NCBI RefSeq assembly: GCF_003443735.1
Contig: NZ_CP031969.1
Location: 6,758,001 to 6,822,000 of the forward strand
Length of the DNA: 64,000 nucleotides
DNA from: Streptomyces sp. CC0208
GTDB taxonomy: Bacteria; Actinomycetota; Actinomycetes; Streptomycetales; Streptomycetaceae
Direction of reading: 5' to 3'
Below, piece after piece: positions 44,733-52,105 of the stretch. Numbering within the stretch: the stretch's first letter is position 1; each line of letters begins with the position of its first letter. The notes below the pieces were generated by a model. The model worked only from the letters and a program-made list of their open reading frames with translations. It did not search any database and had not been told where the DNA came from. A program made the position numbers and the translations under genes.

Positions 44733-45952
44733 ACGTCGACGACATCGTGCGCGACGCCCTGCGCGAGCAGGCCGCCGAACAGCCCCCGGCGGCAGCGGGG
44801 TTCGCCGACCGGGTGCTCGCCGTCCGGCGCCGCCGCCGTACCCGCAGGATCACGGCCGCCGCCGTGTCCGTGGTCGCCGTGGTCGCCGTCGGGGTGGCGG
44901 TGCCGCTGCTGGACTCCGGCAAGGAGGACGTACGGCCCTCGGGCGGCATCGTGACTCCGAAGAAGGTCGAGTCCCGTCCCGACCAGTCGCCGCCGCGCGA
45001 CAGGATCTCCGTCGGGGGCACGACCCTGGCCGGGTACTCCGTCCCGAAGAAGGTCAAGAAGAGTGCGAACAGCGCTGCCTACGAGCGCACCTACTACCTG
45101 CTGAATCCGAAGACCGGCAGGTACGCCAAGGCCGCCGACTGGTCCTGGGTCGCCGTTGCCCCGGGTGGGAAGACCGCCGCCGTCCTAGAGCGCGATCTGC
45201 CGGCCTCGCGGATCGGCCTGCTCGACCTGACCACCGGCAAGGTCGAGCGGTGGATCGACGTCGACCACGGCGTCGGCGGGCTCACCTTCTCCCGCGACGG
45301 CCGCAAGCTGGTCGCGACGACGTACAGCGCGAACCCCGACCGGCTGATCAAGGCGCAGGGCAGCGCCGAGTGGATCCAGCCGTGGACGTCGAGCCGCACC
45401 GGCTTCTATGTCCTCGACGTGGCCTCGGGGGACGGCACCTGGACCGAGATCAAGCTCGCGGGCGACTCGGACGACCCCCTGCGTGGCACCATGCTCAACA
45501 GCCGCCAGGACTTCGCCCTCACCGACGACGGCCGCCACGTCTGGGAGGGCCGCCCCACGGAGCCCGGCTACGTGTTCTACGACCTCACCGGCAAGGAGGT
45601 CCCCGTGCCGGCGGGCTACACGTACCTGGACTGGTCCGTGGACGCGGGCAGGTCGCCCGACGGCAAGCTCGTCGCGGGCGGGTTCGCGGGCACGAAGTGG
45701 AAGACGTCCTCGTACGTCTTCGACGCCCGGACCGGCAAGAAGGCCGAGGTGCGCGGACAGCAGCTGATCGCCTGGGTGGGCAACAAGCAGCTCATCGCAT
45801 GGGACATGGGCGAGAACGACAAGAACGAGCACCACAACCGGCTCGTGCTCGTCACCCTCGGCAGCGACAAGGAGATCCCGCTCACCGGCTTCCGGGAAGG
45901 CGGCACACCGGACGGCGACGGGCGCTGGGAGCCGCTCTTCGCCCAGCCCTGA
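44729..45952 (+). CDS. Membrane protein with WD40/TolB-like sensor domain
   Basis: The 407-residue product from GTG 44729 is coupled to the sigma gene. A cytosolic N-terminus of about 40 residues (VDDIVRDALREQAAEQPPAA) resembles short sigma-binding segments. One span follows (ITAAAVSVVAVVAVGVAVPL), then a beta-propeller-like outer domain with repeats (VAPGGKTAAVLERDL, FSRDGRKLVATTYS, TDDGRHVWEGRP, RSPDGKLVAGGFAG). It may regulate its sigma factor in response to outside signals; this is inference. Its TGA abuts the reverse-strand stop of dapA with no gap. Confidence 0.78.
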   Translation: MNVDDIVRDALREQAAEQPPAAAGFADRVLAVRRRRRTRRITAAAVSVVAVVAVGVAVPLLDSGKEDVRPSGGIVTPKKVESRPDQSPPRDRISVGGTTLAGYSVPKKVKKSANSAAYERTYYLLNPKTGRYAKAADWSWVAVAPGGKTAAVLERDLPASRIGLLDLTTGKVERWIDVDHGVGGLTFSRDGRKLVATTYSANPDRLIKAQGSAEWIQPWTSSRTGFYVLDVASGDGTWTEIKLAGDSDDPLRGTMLNSRQDFALTDDGRHVWEGRPTEPGYVFYDLTGKEVPVPAGYTYLDWSVDAGRSPDGKLVAGGFAGTKWKTSSYVFDARTGKKAEVRGQQLIAWVGNKQLIAWDMGENDKNEHHNRLVLVTLGSDKEIPLTGFREGGTPDGDGRWEPLFAQP

Positions 45953-46846
45953 TCAGGCGGCCACAAGGCGTTCGTACTCCGCCAGCAGCCCGTCGGCCGC
46001 CTCCCGGCCGGCGGGCCGCAGCGGGGCGCGGACCGGGCCCGCCGGCAGACCGAGCGCGTGGAGGAGGGCCTTGGCAGTGACCGTGCCGGGCAGGCCCGCC
46101 GACATCATCGCCTCGATCAACGGCGTGGCCCGTTGTTGGAGGCGGGCGGACACGGGGGTGTCGCCCGCCTCGAACGTGTCCAGGATGGCGCGGAGTTGGG
46201 CAGGGATTACGTTGGCCACCGTGCTGACGTAGCCCGCTCCGCCGACCGCGTACAGGGCGAGGATGTGCTCGTCGCAGCCCGCGTAGTACGCCAACTCCGT
46301 GCGGTGCAGGACCTTCTGGGCGCCGAGGAGGTCGTAGGAGCAGTCCTTGACCGCGACGATCCGGGGGTGCTCGGCGAGCCGGATCATCGTCTCCGGTTCG
46401 ATGCGGGTGCCGGTGCGGCCCGGGATGTCGTAGAGCATGACGGGCAGTGCCGAGGCGTCCGCGATCGCACGGAAGTGTGCCTCCAGCGCGTCCTGCGGTG
46501 GCCGGCTGTAGTAGGGGCTTACCACCAACACCCCGTCAGCGCCCGCCTTTTCGGCGCCGAGGGCCAGCTCCACGGTGTGCCGGGTGTCGAAGGTGCCCAC
46601 CCCCGCCACGACCGTGGCCCGCGCGCCCACCGCCTCCCGCACCGCCCTCACGAGCGCGGACTTCTCCGCGTCCGTCGTGGTCGGCGACTCGCCCGTGGTG
46701 CCGGACAGGACGAGGCCGTCGCAGCCGTGCGAGACCAGGTGCGCGGCCAGGCGCTGGGCGCCGTCGAGATCGAGCGCGCCCTCCGCGGTGAAGGGGGTGA
46801 CCATGGCACACAGGGCGCGGCCGAAGGGAGGAGGCGTGGTCGTCAT
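45953..46846 (-). CDS. dapA: 4-hydroxy-tetrahydrodipicolinate synthase
   Basis: DapA condenses pyruvate with aspartate semialdehyde in lysine/DAP synthesis. I start at ATG 46846 (MTTTPPPFGRALCAMVTPF), giving 297 residues. The TTGES-type motif is SGTTGESPTTTDAEK, the catalytic Tyr lies in VVSPYYSRPPQDAL and LPVMLYDIPGRTGT, and the Schiff-base Lys is in PRIVAVKDCSYD. The family also includes aldolases with other substrates. The nearby dapD supports the DAP role. The frame is open upstream to 46882, but without similarity. Confidence 0.9.
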   Translation of the reverse strand: MTTTPPPFGRALCAMVTPFTAEGALDLDGAQRLAAHLVSHGCDGLVLSGTTGESPTTTDAEKSALVRAVREAVGARATVVAGVGTFDTRHTVELALGAEKAGADGVLVVSPYYSRPPQDALEAHFRAIADASALPVMLYDIPGRTGTRIEPETMIRLAEHPRIVAVKDCSYDLLGAQKVLHRTELAYYAGCDEHILALYAVGGAGYVSTVANVIPAQLRAILDTFEAGDTPVSARLQQRATPLIEAMMSAGLPGTVTAKALLHALGLPAGPVRAPLRPAGREAADGLLAEYERLVAA

Positions 46847-46882
46847 GGGGGTAGTCTCGGCCCGCCGACAGTGAAGCTCCAC

Positions 46883-46916
46883 TTAATTCTTCTACGGTAT
46901 ATCGGTAAGCTATGCT
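46883..46916. promoter_or_regulatory. AT-rich promoter island between dapA and the small peptide gene
   Basis: This 34-bp segment is strikingly AT-rich for the window. It has CGGTATATCGGTA (46895-46907), which is a direct repeat of CGGTA, and overlapping -10-like TAAGCT (46906-46911) and TATGCT (46911-46916) on the plus strand. It probably holds divergent promoters. GntR-type control of dapA is possible. Confidence 0.4.
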
Positions 46917-47009
46917 GCGAAGATGCTGCGAAAAGGCCCTATGTCCAAATCGGGCCCGCATGGGTCACCATGGTCAGGACGGTGCACGACCAATGGTCCT
47001 GGAGGCGTC

Positions 47010-47138
47010 ATGAAGCTCGGCAAGGCACTCGCCACCGGAGTCGCGGAAGAGCGGCCGGAGATCCACGAGGAAGAGCTCGAACTTCCGGAGGAGATCAAAG
47101 AGCTGAAGGTGCCCGAAGAGGTTCCGGCAGCCCGATGA
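47010..47138 (+). CDS. 42-residue acidic peptide gene
   Basis: ATG 47010 follows a strong GGAGG at ideal spacing and encodes MKLGKALATGVAEERPEIHE, then EELELPEEIKELKVPEEVPA, then AR. It is strongly acidic, has no Cys or Trp, and has a Leu/Glu/Pro-rich repeat-like pattern (ELELPEE, ELKVPEE). It overlaps the next gene by ATGA (47135). I do not recognise a family. It does not look like a lanthipeptide precursor, because the C-terminus lacks Cys and Ser. Confidence 0.65.
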   Translation: MKLGKALATGVAEERPEIHEEELELPEEIKELKVPEEVPAAR

Positions 47139-47830
47139 GACTGCGGCTTCCGGAGGAACGCCCGACGGAGCCGCCGACCGGATACAAGATCGCCCACCCG
47201 GTGCTGTCCCAGGACGGCACCCGGGCCGGGTTCACCGGTGTGTCGCTCGGCGGCGCGCTGCCGTACGGCGTCCTGGCCGACGCGTCCTGCGTCTACGGCC
47301 TGCGGCACCGGGCACCGAACCGCCGCTGCGACTGCGGCTTCCACTGCGTGCACGACCGCGCCGCGGCCGAGGCACTGCTGTGCACGGCCGAGCACCGCAC
47401 GGCCGTCCTCCTCGACGTCACGGTCCTCGGCCGCTACCTCCGCTTCGAGCTCGGCTTCCGCTACGCCCGCCAGCGGGTGCACACCGCCACCGTCGGAGCG
47501 TGTGCCTGCGGCACGGTCGCGGCGGCGCTCGCCGACGCCGGCTGGGGCCGGCCAGGCTGGCGGGCCCTGGCCCCCTCCTGCGCGGGCTGCCTGCGCGGAC
47601 GTACGGCCGTCTCGCTCGCCGGGTTCGCCCGGCTGGCCGGGGAGGGGCTGCGGGTGGTGGCACGGCCGGTCGCCGTACCCGCGCCAGGTGATCCCGTCCT
47701 GCCCGGCGAGCTCGGGGTGCCCGAACTCGCCGCCGAGGCGGCCCTGTTGCAGGCCCGACTCGACTGGTTCCAGAGCCAGTTGGCCCGGCTCGGACAGGGC
47801 GGCCCGGACGGCGGTCCGCAAGTGGGGTAG
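47135..47830 (+). CDS. Cys-rich protein of unknown function
   Basis: This is a 231-residue soluble protein with two four-cysteine groups: Cys52, Cys65, Cys67, Cys71 (RRCDCGFHCVHD) and Cys123, Cys125, Cys149, Cys152 (GACACGTVAA, SCAGCLRG). These could bind zinc or Fe-S. His-rich stretches lie between them. No catalytic signature is seen. The ATG overlaps the stop of the acidic peptide gene, so the two are coupled and probably act together. The same pair may exist in other streptomycetes, but I cannot check. Confidence 0.75.
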   Translation: MRLRLPEERPTEPPTGYKIAHPVLSQDGTRAGFTGVSLGGALPYGVLADASCVYGLRHRAPNRRCDCGFHCVHDRAAAEALLCTAEHRTAVLLDVTVLGRYLRFELGFRYARQRVHTATVGACACGTVAAALADAGWGRPGWRALAPSCAGCLRGRTAVSLAGFARLAGEGLRVVARPVAVPAPGDPVLPGELGVPELAAEAALLQARLDWFQSQLARLGQGGPDGGPQVG

Positions 47831-47883
47831 CCGGGGGCCGGGCCGGGTACCCGGGTGTTCCGACCGAGAGGAGGCGGAACACC

Positions 47884-48303
47884 GTGACCGGAACCACGGC
47901 CCCCAGGCCGGTGCACGACGAACATCACTCGGTGGGCGAACTCGTCGGACAGGCCACCGAACAGGTCTCCAGGCTGATGCGGCAGGAAGTCGCCCTCGCG
48001 AAGGAGGAGCTCGCCGAGAAGGGCCGGCGGGCCGGGAAGGGCGGCGGGCTGCTCGGTGCCGCCGGCGCCTTCGCCTACGCGGGACTGCTCGCCTTGGCCG
48101 GAACGGCCACCGCCGCACTCTCCCTGGTGCTGTCGGTGTGGGCCTCGGCACTGATCGTGACGGCTGTGCTGTTCGTGATCGCGGGAGTGCTCGCCGCTCT
48201 CGGCCGCGCCCAGCTGCGCCGTGCCACACCCCCGACGCCCGAGGAGGCACTCGGCAGCGTCAAGGCGGACGTCGAGGAGATCAAGGAAAGGGCGCACCGA
48301 TGA
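47884..48303 (+). CDS. DUF1469/phage-holin-superfamily membrane protein
   Basis: The 139-residue product starts at GTG 47884 behind AGGAGG. An amphipathic charged segment (VGELVGQATEQVSRLMRQEV, ALAKEELAEKGRRAG) is followed by two membrane spans (FAYAGLLALAGTATAALSLV and ALIVTAVLFVIAGVLAALG) and a charged tail. This is the actinobacterial DUF1469 type, named after phage holins but usually chromosomal and of unknown role. It overlaps the DUF3618 gene by 4 bases, a pairing seen widely in actinobacteria. Confidence 0.88.
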   Translation: MTGTTAPRPVHDEHHSVGELVGQATEQVSRLMRQEVALAKEELAEKGRRAGKGGGLLGAAGAFAYAGLLALAGTATAALSLVLSVWASALIVTAVLFVIAGVLAALGRAQLRRATPPTPEEALGSVKADVEEIKERAHR

Positions 48304-48770
48304 CGGACGGGACGGGTAACGAGCCCCCGATGACGGGGGCCAAGGGACCCGATGAACTGCGGCGGCAGATCGAGCGCACCCGCAGCGAACTCGGCGACAC
48401 AGTGGAGGAGTTGGCAGGCAAGATGGACGTCAAGGGCCGTGCGAGGGCCCGTGCGGCAGATCTCAGGGACAAGGCGGGCGCCATGACCGTGCAGCTGCGC
48501 AGCAGCGCCGCGCAGGCCGGTCACACCGTGCACGACAAGGCCACCCACGCCGGCCACAAGGTCCAGGACCGGACGCAGCGGGCGGGCGAGATCACCCAGG
48601 GCAAGGCCGCGCAGACGAGCACCGCGCTGGAGCGGAGGGCGCAGCACAGCGTGCCCCAGCCGGTCCGGCCGCTGGTCATGGCGGCGATACGGCATCCGCG
48701 ACCGGTGCTGGTCGTCGGTGCGGCCCTGGCCGCCGTCGTCGTCGTGTCGTGGCGGTACCCGAAGAAGTAG
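48300..48770 (+). CDS. DUF3618 membrane-associated protein
   Basis: The 156-residue product starts at ATG 48300 (MTDGTGNEPPMTGAKGPDEL). The DUF3618 segment is RRQIERTRSELGDTVEELAG near residue 22. A middle region of amphipathic repeats follows (AGHTVHDKATHAGHKVQDR), then a C-terminal span, VLVVGAALAAVVVVSWRY. It is likely a membrane-tethered coiled protein involved in envelope stress; this is inference from its DUF1469 partner. Confidence 0.87.
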   Translation: MTDGTGNEPPMTGAKGPDELRRQIERTRSELGDTVEELAGKMDVKGRARARAADLRDKAGAMTVQLRSSAAQAGHTVHDKATHAGHKVQDRTQRAGEITQGKAAQTSTALERRAQHSVPQPVRPLVMAAIRHPRPVLVVGAALAAVVVVSWRYPKK

Positions 48771-48791
48771 GCCGCGGCAGACCGAAGGCCC

Positions 48792-48832
48792 GATGTGGGC
48801 GGCACCCGGAACCACCGGGTGCCGCCCACATC
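48792..48832. terminator. Long perfect hairpin, bidirectional terminator
   Basis: An 18-bp perfect stem pairs 48792-48809 with 48815-48832 around AACCA. It lies between the convergent DUF3618 and YihY genes and can end both transcripts. Confidence 0.88.
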
Positions 48833-48863
48833 CGTGCGTGCGGTCGGCCGCCGCCGGGATGCG

Positions 48864-49841
48864 TCACTTCCCCCGTGACACCCGCGCCCGCAACCTCGGC
48901 GGCCACTTCCGGGTGTCCCGGGGCTCCACGTACGGCTCCTCCGCCGACTCGGCCGCGCCGGAGGCGATCGCCCGCTCCCGGGCCAGCTCCGCGTCGAACT
49001 CCAGGCCCAGCAGGATCGCCAGGTTCGTCAGCCAGAGCCACACCAGGAAGACGATGGCACCGGCGAGGGTGCCGTACGTCTTGTTGTACGAACCGAAGTT
49101 GGCGGCGTAGACGGCGAACCCCGCGGAGGCGGCGACCCAGACCAGGGTGGCTACGACACTGCCCGGCGAGATCCAACGGAAGCCGCGGCCACGGACGTTG
49201 GGGGCGGCCCAGTACAGCAGCCCGATCATCACGACGACCAGGAGCAGCAGCACCGGCCACTTGGTCACGCCCCAGAGCGCGATCGCCGCGTCGCCGAACC
49301 CCACCGCCCGGCCCGCCCGTTCGGCCAGCGGACCGGTGAACACCACGATCAGCGCGCTCACCGCCAGCATCAGCATCAACGTCACGGTCAGCGCCAGCCG
49401 CAGCGGCGTCAGCTTCCACACCGGGCGCCCTTCGGGAAGGTCGTACACCGCGTTGGACGCACGGATGAAGGCGGCGACGTACCCGGAGGCGGACCACAGC
49501 GCGGCGAGCAGGCCGAGGATCGCGAGGACGCTGCCCGTGCCGCCGCTGTCGCCGAGCTGGACCACCGCGTCGCGCAGGATGTCCCGGGCCGGCCCCGGCG
49601 CGAGGTCCCCGATGTTCCCCAGGATCTTGTCCGTGGCGCGCTGCCCCACCACGCCCAGCAGGGAGACCATCACCAGCAGGGCGGGAAACAGCGACAGGAC
49701 GCCGTAGTACGTCAACGCCGCCGCGCGGTCGGCGAGTTCGTCGTCCAGCAACTCCTTCGCCGTGCGCCGCAGCACCGCGCGCCAGGCTCGCGCGGGCAAC
49801 TTGGAGGGGCTGTCGGGCTGGTCGTCGGCCTGCGAGTCCAT
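48864..49841 (-). CDS. YihY/BrkB-family inner-membrane protein
   Basis: This is a 325-residue membrane protein of the YihY/virulence-factor-BrkB family with six spans. Signatures are DRAAALTYYGVLSLFPALLV (first span), LWSASGYVAAFIRASNAVYD, LLYWAAPNVRGRGFRWISPG and NKTYGTLAGAIVFLVWLWLT. Members are broadly conserved, and their transport role is unproven. I choose ATG 49841 (MDSQADDQPDSPSK). ATG 49928 is in frame, but neither has a strong ribosome site. Confidence 0.87.
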   Translation of the reverse strand: MDSQADDQPDSPSKLPARAWRAVLRRTAKELLDDELADRAAALTYYGVLSLFPALLVMVSLLGVVGQRATDKILGNIGDLAPGPARDILRDAVVQLGDSGGTGSVLAILGLLAALWSASGYVAAFIRASNAVYDLPEGRPVWKLTPLRLALTVTLMLMLAVSALIVVFTGPLAERAGRAVGFGDAAIALWGVTKWPVLLLLVVVMIGLLYWAAPNVRGRGFRWISPGSVVATLVWVAASAGFAVYAANFGSYNKTYGTLAGAIVFLVWLWLTNLAILLGLEFDAELARERAIASGAAESAEEPYVEPRDTRKWPPRLRARVSRGK

Positions 49842-49954
49842 GCCGAGGCGGGTCTCCCGAAACCACCGCTCGAACCGCCGACTTGACCTGAATCGTGGTT
49901 GAGGTCGGAGGGTGGTTGACGAGCCCATCGTTCAGCGATCCGAGGAGGCCTCGT

Positions 49955-50656
49955 ATGACCCGCCGTACCGACATCCATCCCGAGCCCGCCCGAGCCGAGG
50001 TGGGCGCGTCGCTCTTCAGTACCTGGCGGGTGGGCAACCCGCTCCGGCAGCGGCAGACCGTCGACGCCATCGCCGACGCCTGGGAACGCCGGCCGTGGCC
50101 CGCCGACGGACTGCTCGGCTACCACGTCTACACCGGCCACGACACCGCCACCCTCCTGCACTACTCGCAGTGGGCCGACGAGCAGGCGTACGAGGCCTTC
50201 GCGCGGACCCAGCGGCTGGAGCGCGTCGACGAGATCGACACCGCCGTGCCTCACATCGAGCGGTTGGGGCTCGGCCGCTACCGGCACTACCGCAGCGTGA
50301 CCCGGGACGGTGACCAGCGGGTTCCGGGCTGCATCGTGGTCGTCGACATCGAGTTCGAGGGCCCCGACCCCGACCGTCAGCGGGCCTGGGTGGACGCCGT
50401 CCTCGAAGCGCTGGAGAGCGAGCCGCACCCGCACCCCGGCGGTATCAGCACTCACTTCCACCTCAGCACCGACGGCACCCGTGTCCTCAACTACGCCGAG
50501 TGGGAGAGCGCCAAGGCCCACCTCGACGCGCTTGCCGCGCCGGGCGACGGGATCGGCTCGGCCTCGGACGAGTGGGAGCGCGTGCAGACCTGGCCGGGGC
50601 TGAAGAGCAGCGTGGTCAGCCGGTACGACCACGCCCTGGGCCTCGTCCCTGACTGA
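49955..50656 (+). CDS. Antibiotic-biosynthesis-monooxygenase (ABM) domain protein
   Basis: The 233-residue product from ATG 49955 follows GAGGAGG. It appears to contain two ferredoxin-like ABM repeats: residues about 15-110 (FSTWRVGNPLRQRQTVDAIA, GYHVYTGHDTATLLHYSQWA) and 125-225 (VVVDIEFEGPDPDRQRAWVD, STHFHLSTDGTRVLNYAEWE). Such double-ABM proteins are often small oxygenases or ligand-binding proteins. No partner pathway is visible here, so the substrate is unknown. Confidence 0.78.
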   Translation: MTRRTDIHPEPARAEVGASLFSTWRVGNPLRQRQTVDAIADAWERRPWPADGLLGYHVYTGHDTATLLHYSQWADEQAYEAFARTQRLERVDEIDTAVPHIERLGLGRYRHYRSVTRDGDQRVPGCIVVVDIEFEGPDPDRQRAWVDAVLEALESEPHPHPGGISTHFHLSTDGTRVLNYAEWESAKAHLDALAAPGDGIGSASDEWERVQTWPGLKSSVVSRYDHALGLVPD

Positions 50657-50737
50657 ACCCGGGCCGCCTGATCCCGGCCTCCCACCGAAAACTCGAACCG
50701 TCTGGACAAAAAAAGTATTCGGTGAGACGGTGGACCC

Positions 50738-51355
50738 ATGCTGGACGTCACCGTGATCGAGGACCCCGAGGCCGCAGTCGTCTCCCTGGACCCCATAAGG
50801 GCGAGGCTGCTGGCCGAGCTGGCGGCAGGGCCCGCGTCGGCCGCCATGCTGGCCGGCCAGGTCGGGCTGCCCCGGCAGAAGGTGAACTACCACCTCAAGG
50901 CCCTGGAGCGGCACGGCCTGGTCGAGCTGGCGGGGGAGCGCCGCAAGGGCAATGTCACCGAGCGGCTGATGCGGGCGACCGCGGCCTCGTACGTGATCTC
51001 GCCGCTCGCGCTGGCCGCCGTGCAGCCCGACCCCGACCGTTTCCGCGACCAGCTCTCCGCGCGCTGGCTGCTGGCGCTGGGGGCCCGCCTGGTGCGGGAC
51101 GTCGGCCAACTGATCACCGGTGCGGCGAAGGCCCGCAAACGGCTGGCGACCTTCGCACTGGACGGTGAGGTGCGCTTCGCCTCCGCCGCCGAACGGGCCG
51201 CGTTCATCCAGGAGTTGGCCGCCGGCGTCACCGCCCTGATCCGCAAGTACGACGCCCCGGACACCGAGGGCGGCCGTGACCACCGGATCGTCGTGGCGGT
51301 CCATCCGACGCTCAAAGAGACCGAACCCACCCCCACCTGGACCGAGTTGGAGTAG
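50738..51355 (+). CDS. ArsR-family winged-helix regulator
   Basis: The 205-residue product has an N-terminal winged HTH (LDPIRARLLAELAAGPASAA, MLAGQVGLPRQKVNYHLKAL, ERHGLVELAGERR) typical of HTH_20/ArsR regulators, and a C-terminal helical part of unknown ligand. There are no metal-binding Cys. It is 4 bases from the SRPBCC gene, a pairing common in actinobacteria in which the regulator controls its partner. The upstream region holds a run of seven A (50706-50712). Confidence 0.87.
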   Translation: MLDVTVIEDPEAAVVSLDPIRARLLAELAAGPASAAMLAGQVGLPRQKVNYHLKALERHGLVELAGERRKGNVTERLMRATAASYVISPLALAAVQPDPDRFRDQLSARWLLALGARLVRDVGQLITGAAKARKRLATFALDGEVRFASAAERAAFIQELAAGVTALIRKYDAPDTEGGRDHRIVVAVHPTLKETEPTPTWTELE

Positions 51356-51359
51356 CACG

Positions 51360-52094
51360 ATGTCCAAGGAATTCGAGATCGCCCGCGAGTTCGAGGTCGA
51401 CGCCACACCCGAGCAGGTGTGGGAGGCGATCACCACCGGAACCGGCGGTTATCTGTGGCCGATGGAGCCGCCCGAGCCCCGCGTCGGCGGCACCGGCCCC
51501 TTCGGGTCCAAGGTCGTCGCCTGGGACCCGCCGCACCGCTACACCAACCGCGTCGAGGACGTCGAGGGCATCTCCCAGCAGACCCTCAACCAGCTCGACT
51601 ACACCGTCGAACCCCGTGACGAGGGCCGGCGCGCCTGGGTGCGCTACGTCCACAGCGGGATCTTCGTCGACGACTGGGACAACCAGTACGACGGCGCCGC
51701 CAGGCACACCGACTTCTATCTGCACACCCTGCGCGAGTACCTGACCCACTTCGCGCCCCGCCCGGCCGCCTTCGCGACCTTCGACGGACCCGAGGCGTCC
51801 AAGGCACCGGACGCCCTCGCCGTCGTGGGACAGGCGCTCGGTGTCGGCGAGGACGTGGCCGCGGGGACGCGCGTGACGGTCCACGGGCCCGACACCTTCG
51901 AGGCCGTCGTCGACTTCCGCAACCCCTACTTCATCGGACTGCGCACCGACCGGGGCCTCACCCGCGTCTTCGGGCGCAACCACTGGGGCCACCCGGTCGG
52001 CATCTCCCTGCACGACTTCGCGGCGGACACCGACATCAAGCAGTGCGAGACCGAGTGGCAGGCCTGGCTGAACGGGGTGTTCAACCAGGCCTGA
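51360..52094 (+). CDS. SRPBCC (START/Bet v1-like) domain protein
   Basis: This is a 244-residue protein from ATG 51360 behind GGAG. The N-terminal 150 residues are an AHSA1-type SRPBCC fold (EFEIAREFEVDATPEQVWEA, VVAWDPPHRYTNRVEDVEG, DFYLHTLREYLTHFAPR), which forms a hydrophobic pocket for a small ligand. The C-terminal 90 residues form an additional domain ending WGHPVGISLHDFAADTD. It is coupled to the ArsR gene, and ligand and role are unknown. It converges on the nuclease gene with an 11-base gap. Confidence 0.85.
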   Translation: MSKEFEIAREFEVDATPEQVWEAITTGTGGYLWPMEPPEPRVGGTGPFGSKVVAWDPPHRYTNRVEDVEGISQQTLNQLDYTVEPRDEGRRAWVRYVHSGIFVDDWDNQYDGAARHTDFYLHTLREYLTHFAPRPAAFATFDGPEASKAPDALAVVGQALGVGEDVAAGTRVTVHGPDTFEAVVDFRNPYFIGLRTDRGLTRVFGRNHWGHPVGISLHDFAADTDIKQCETEWQAWLNGVFNQA

Positions 52095-52105
52095 TCTCCG
52101 GGCAG

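Noticed and set aside
47010..47138. RiPP precursor peptide
   Set aside because: The C-terminus lacks Cys, Ser and aromatic residues, and no maturase, protease or exporter is encoded nearby.
47884..48303. Prophage remnant, because of the holin-superfamily name
   Set aside because: DUF1469/DUF3618 pairs are ordinary chromosomal genes in actinobacteria, and no other phage gene is present.
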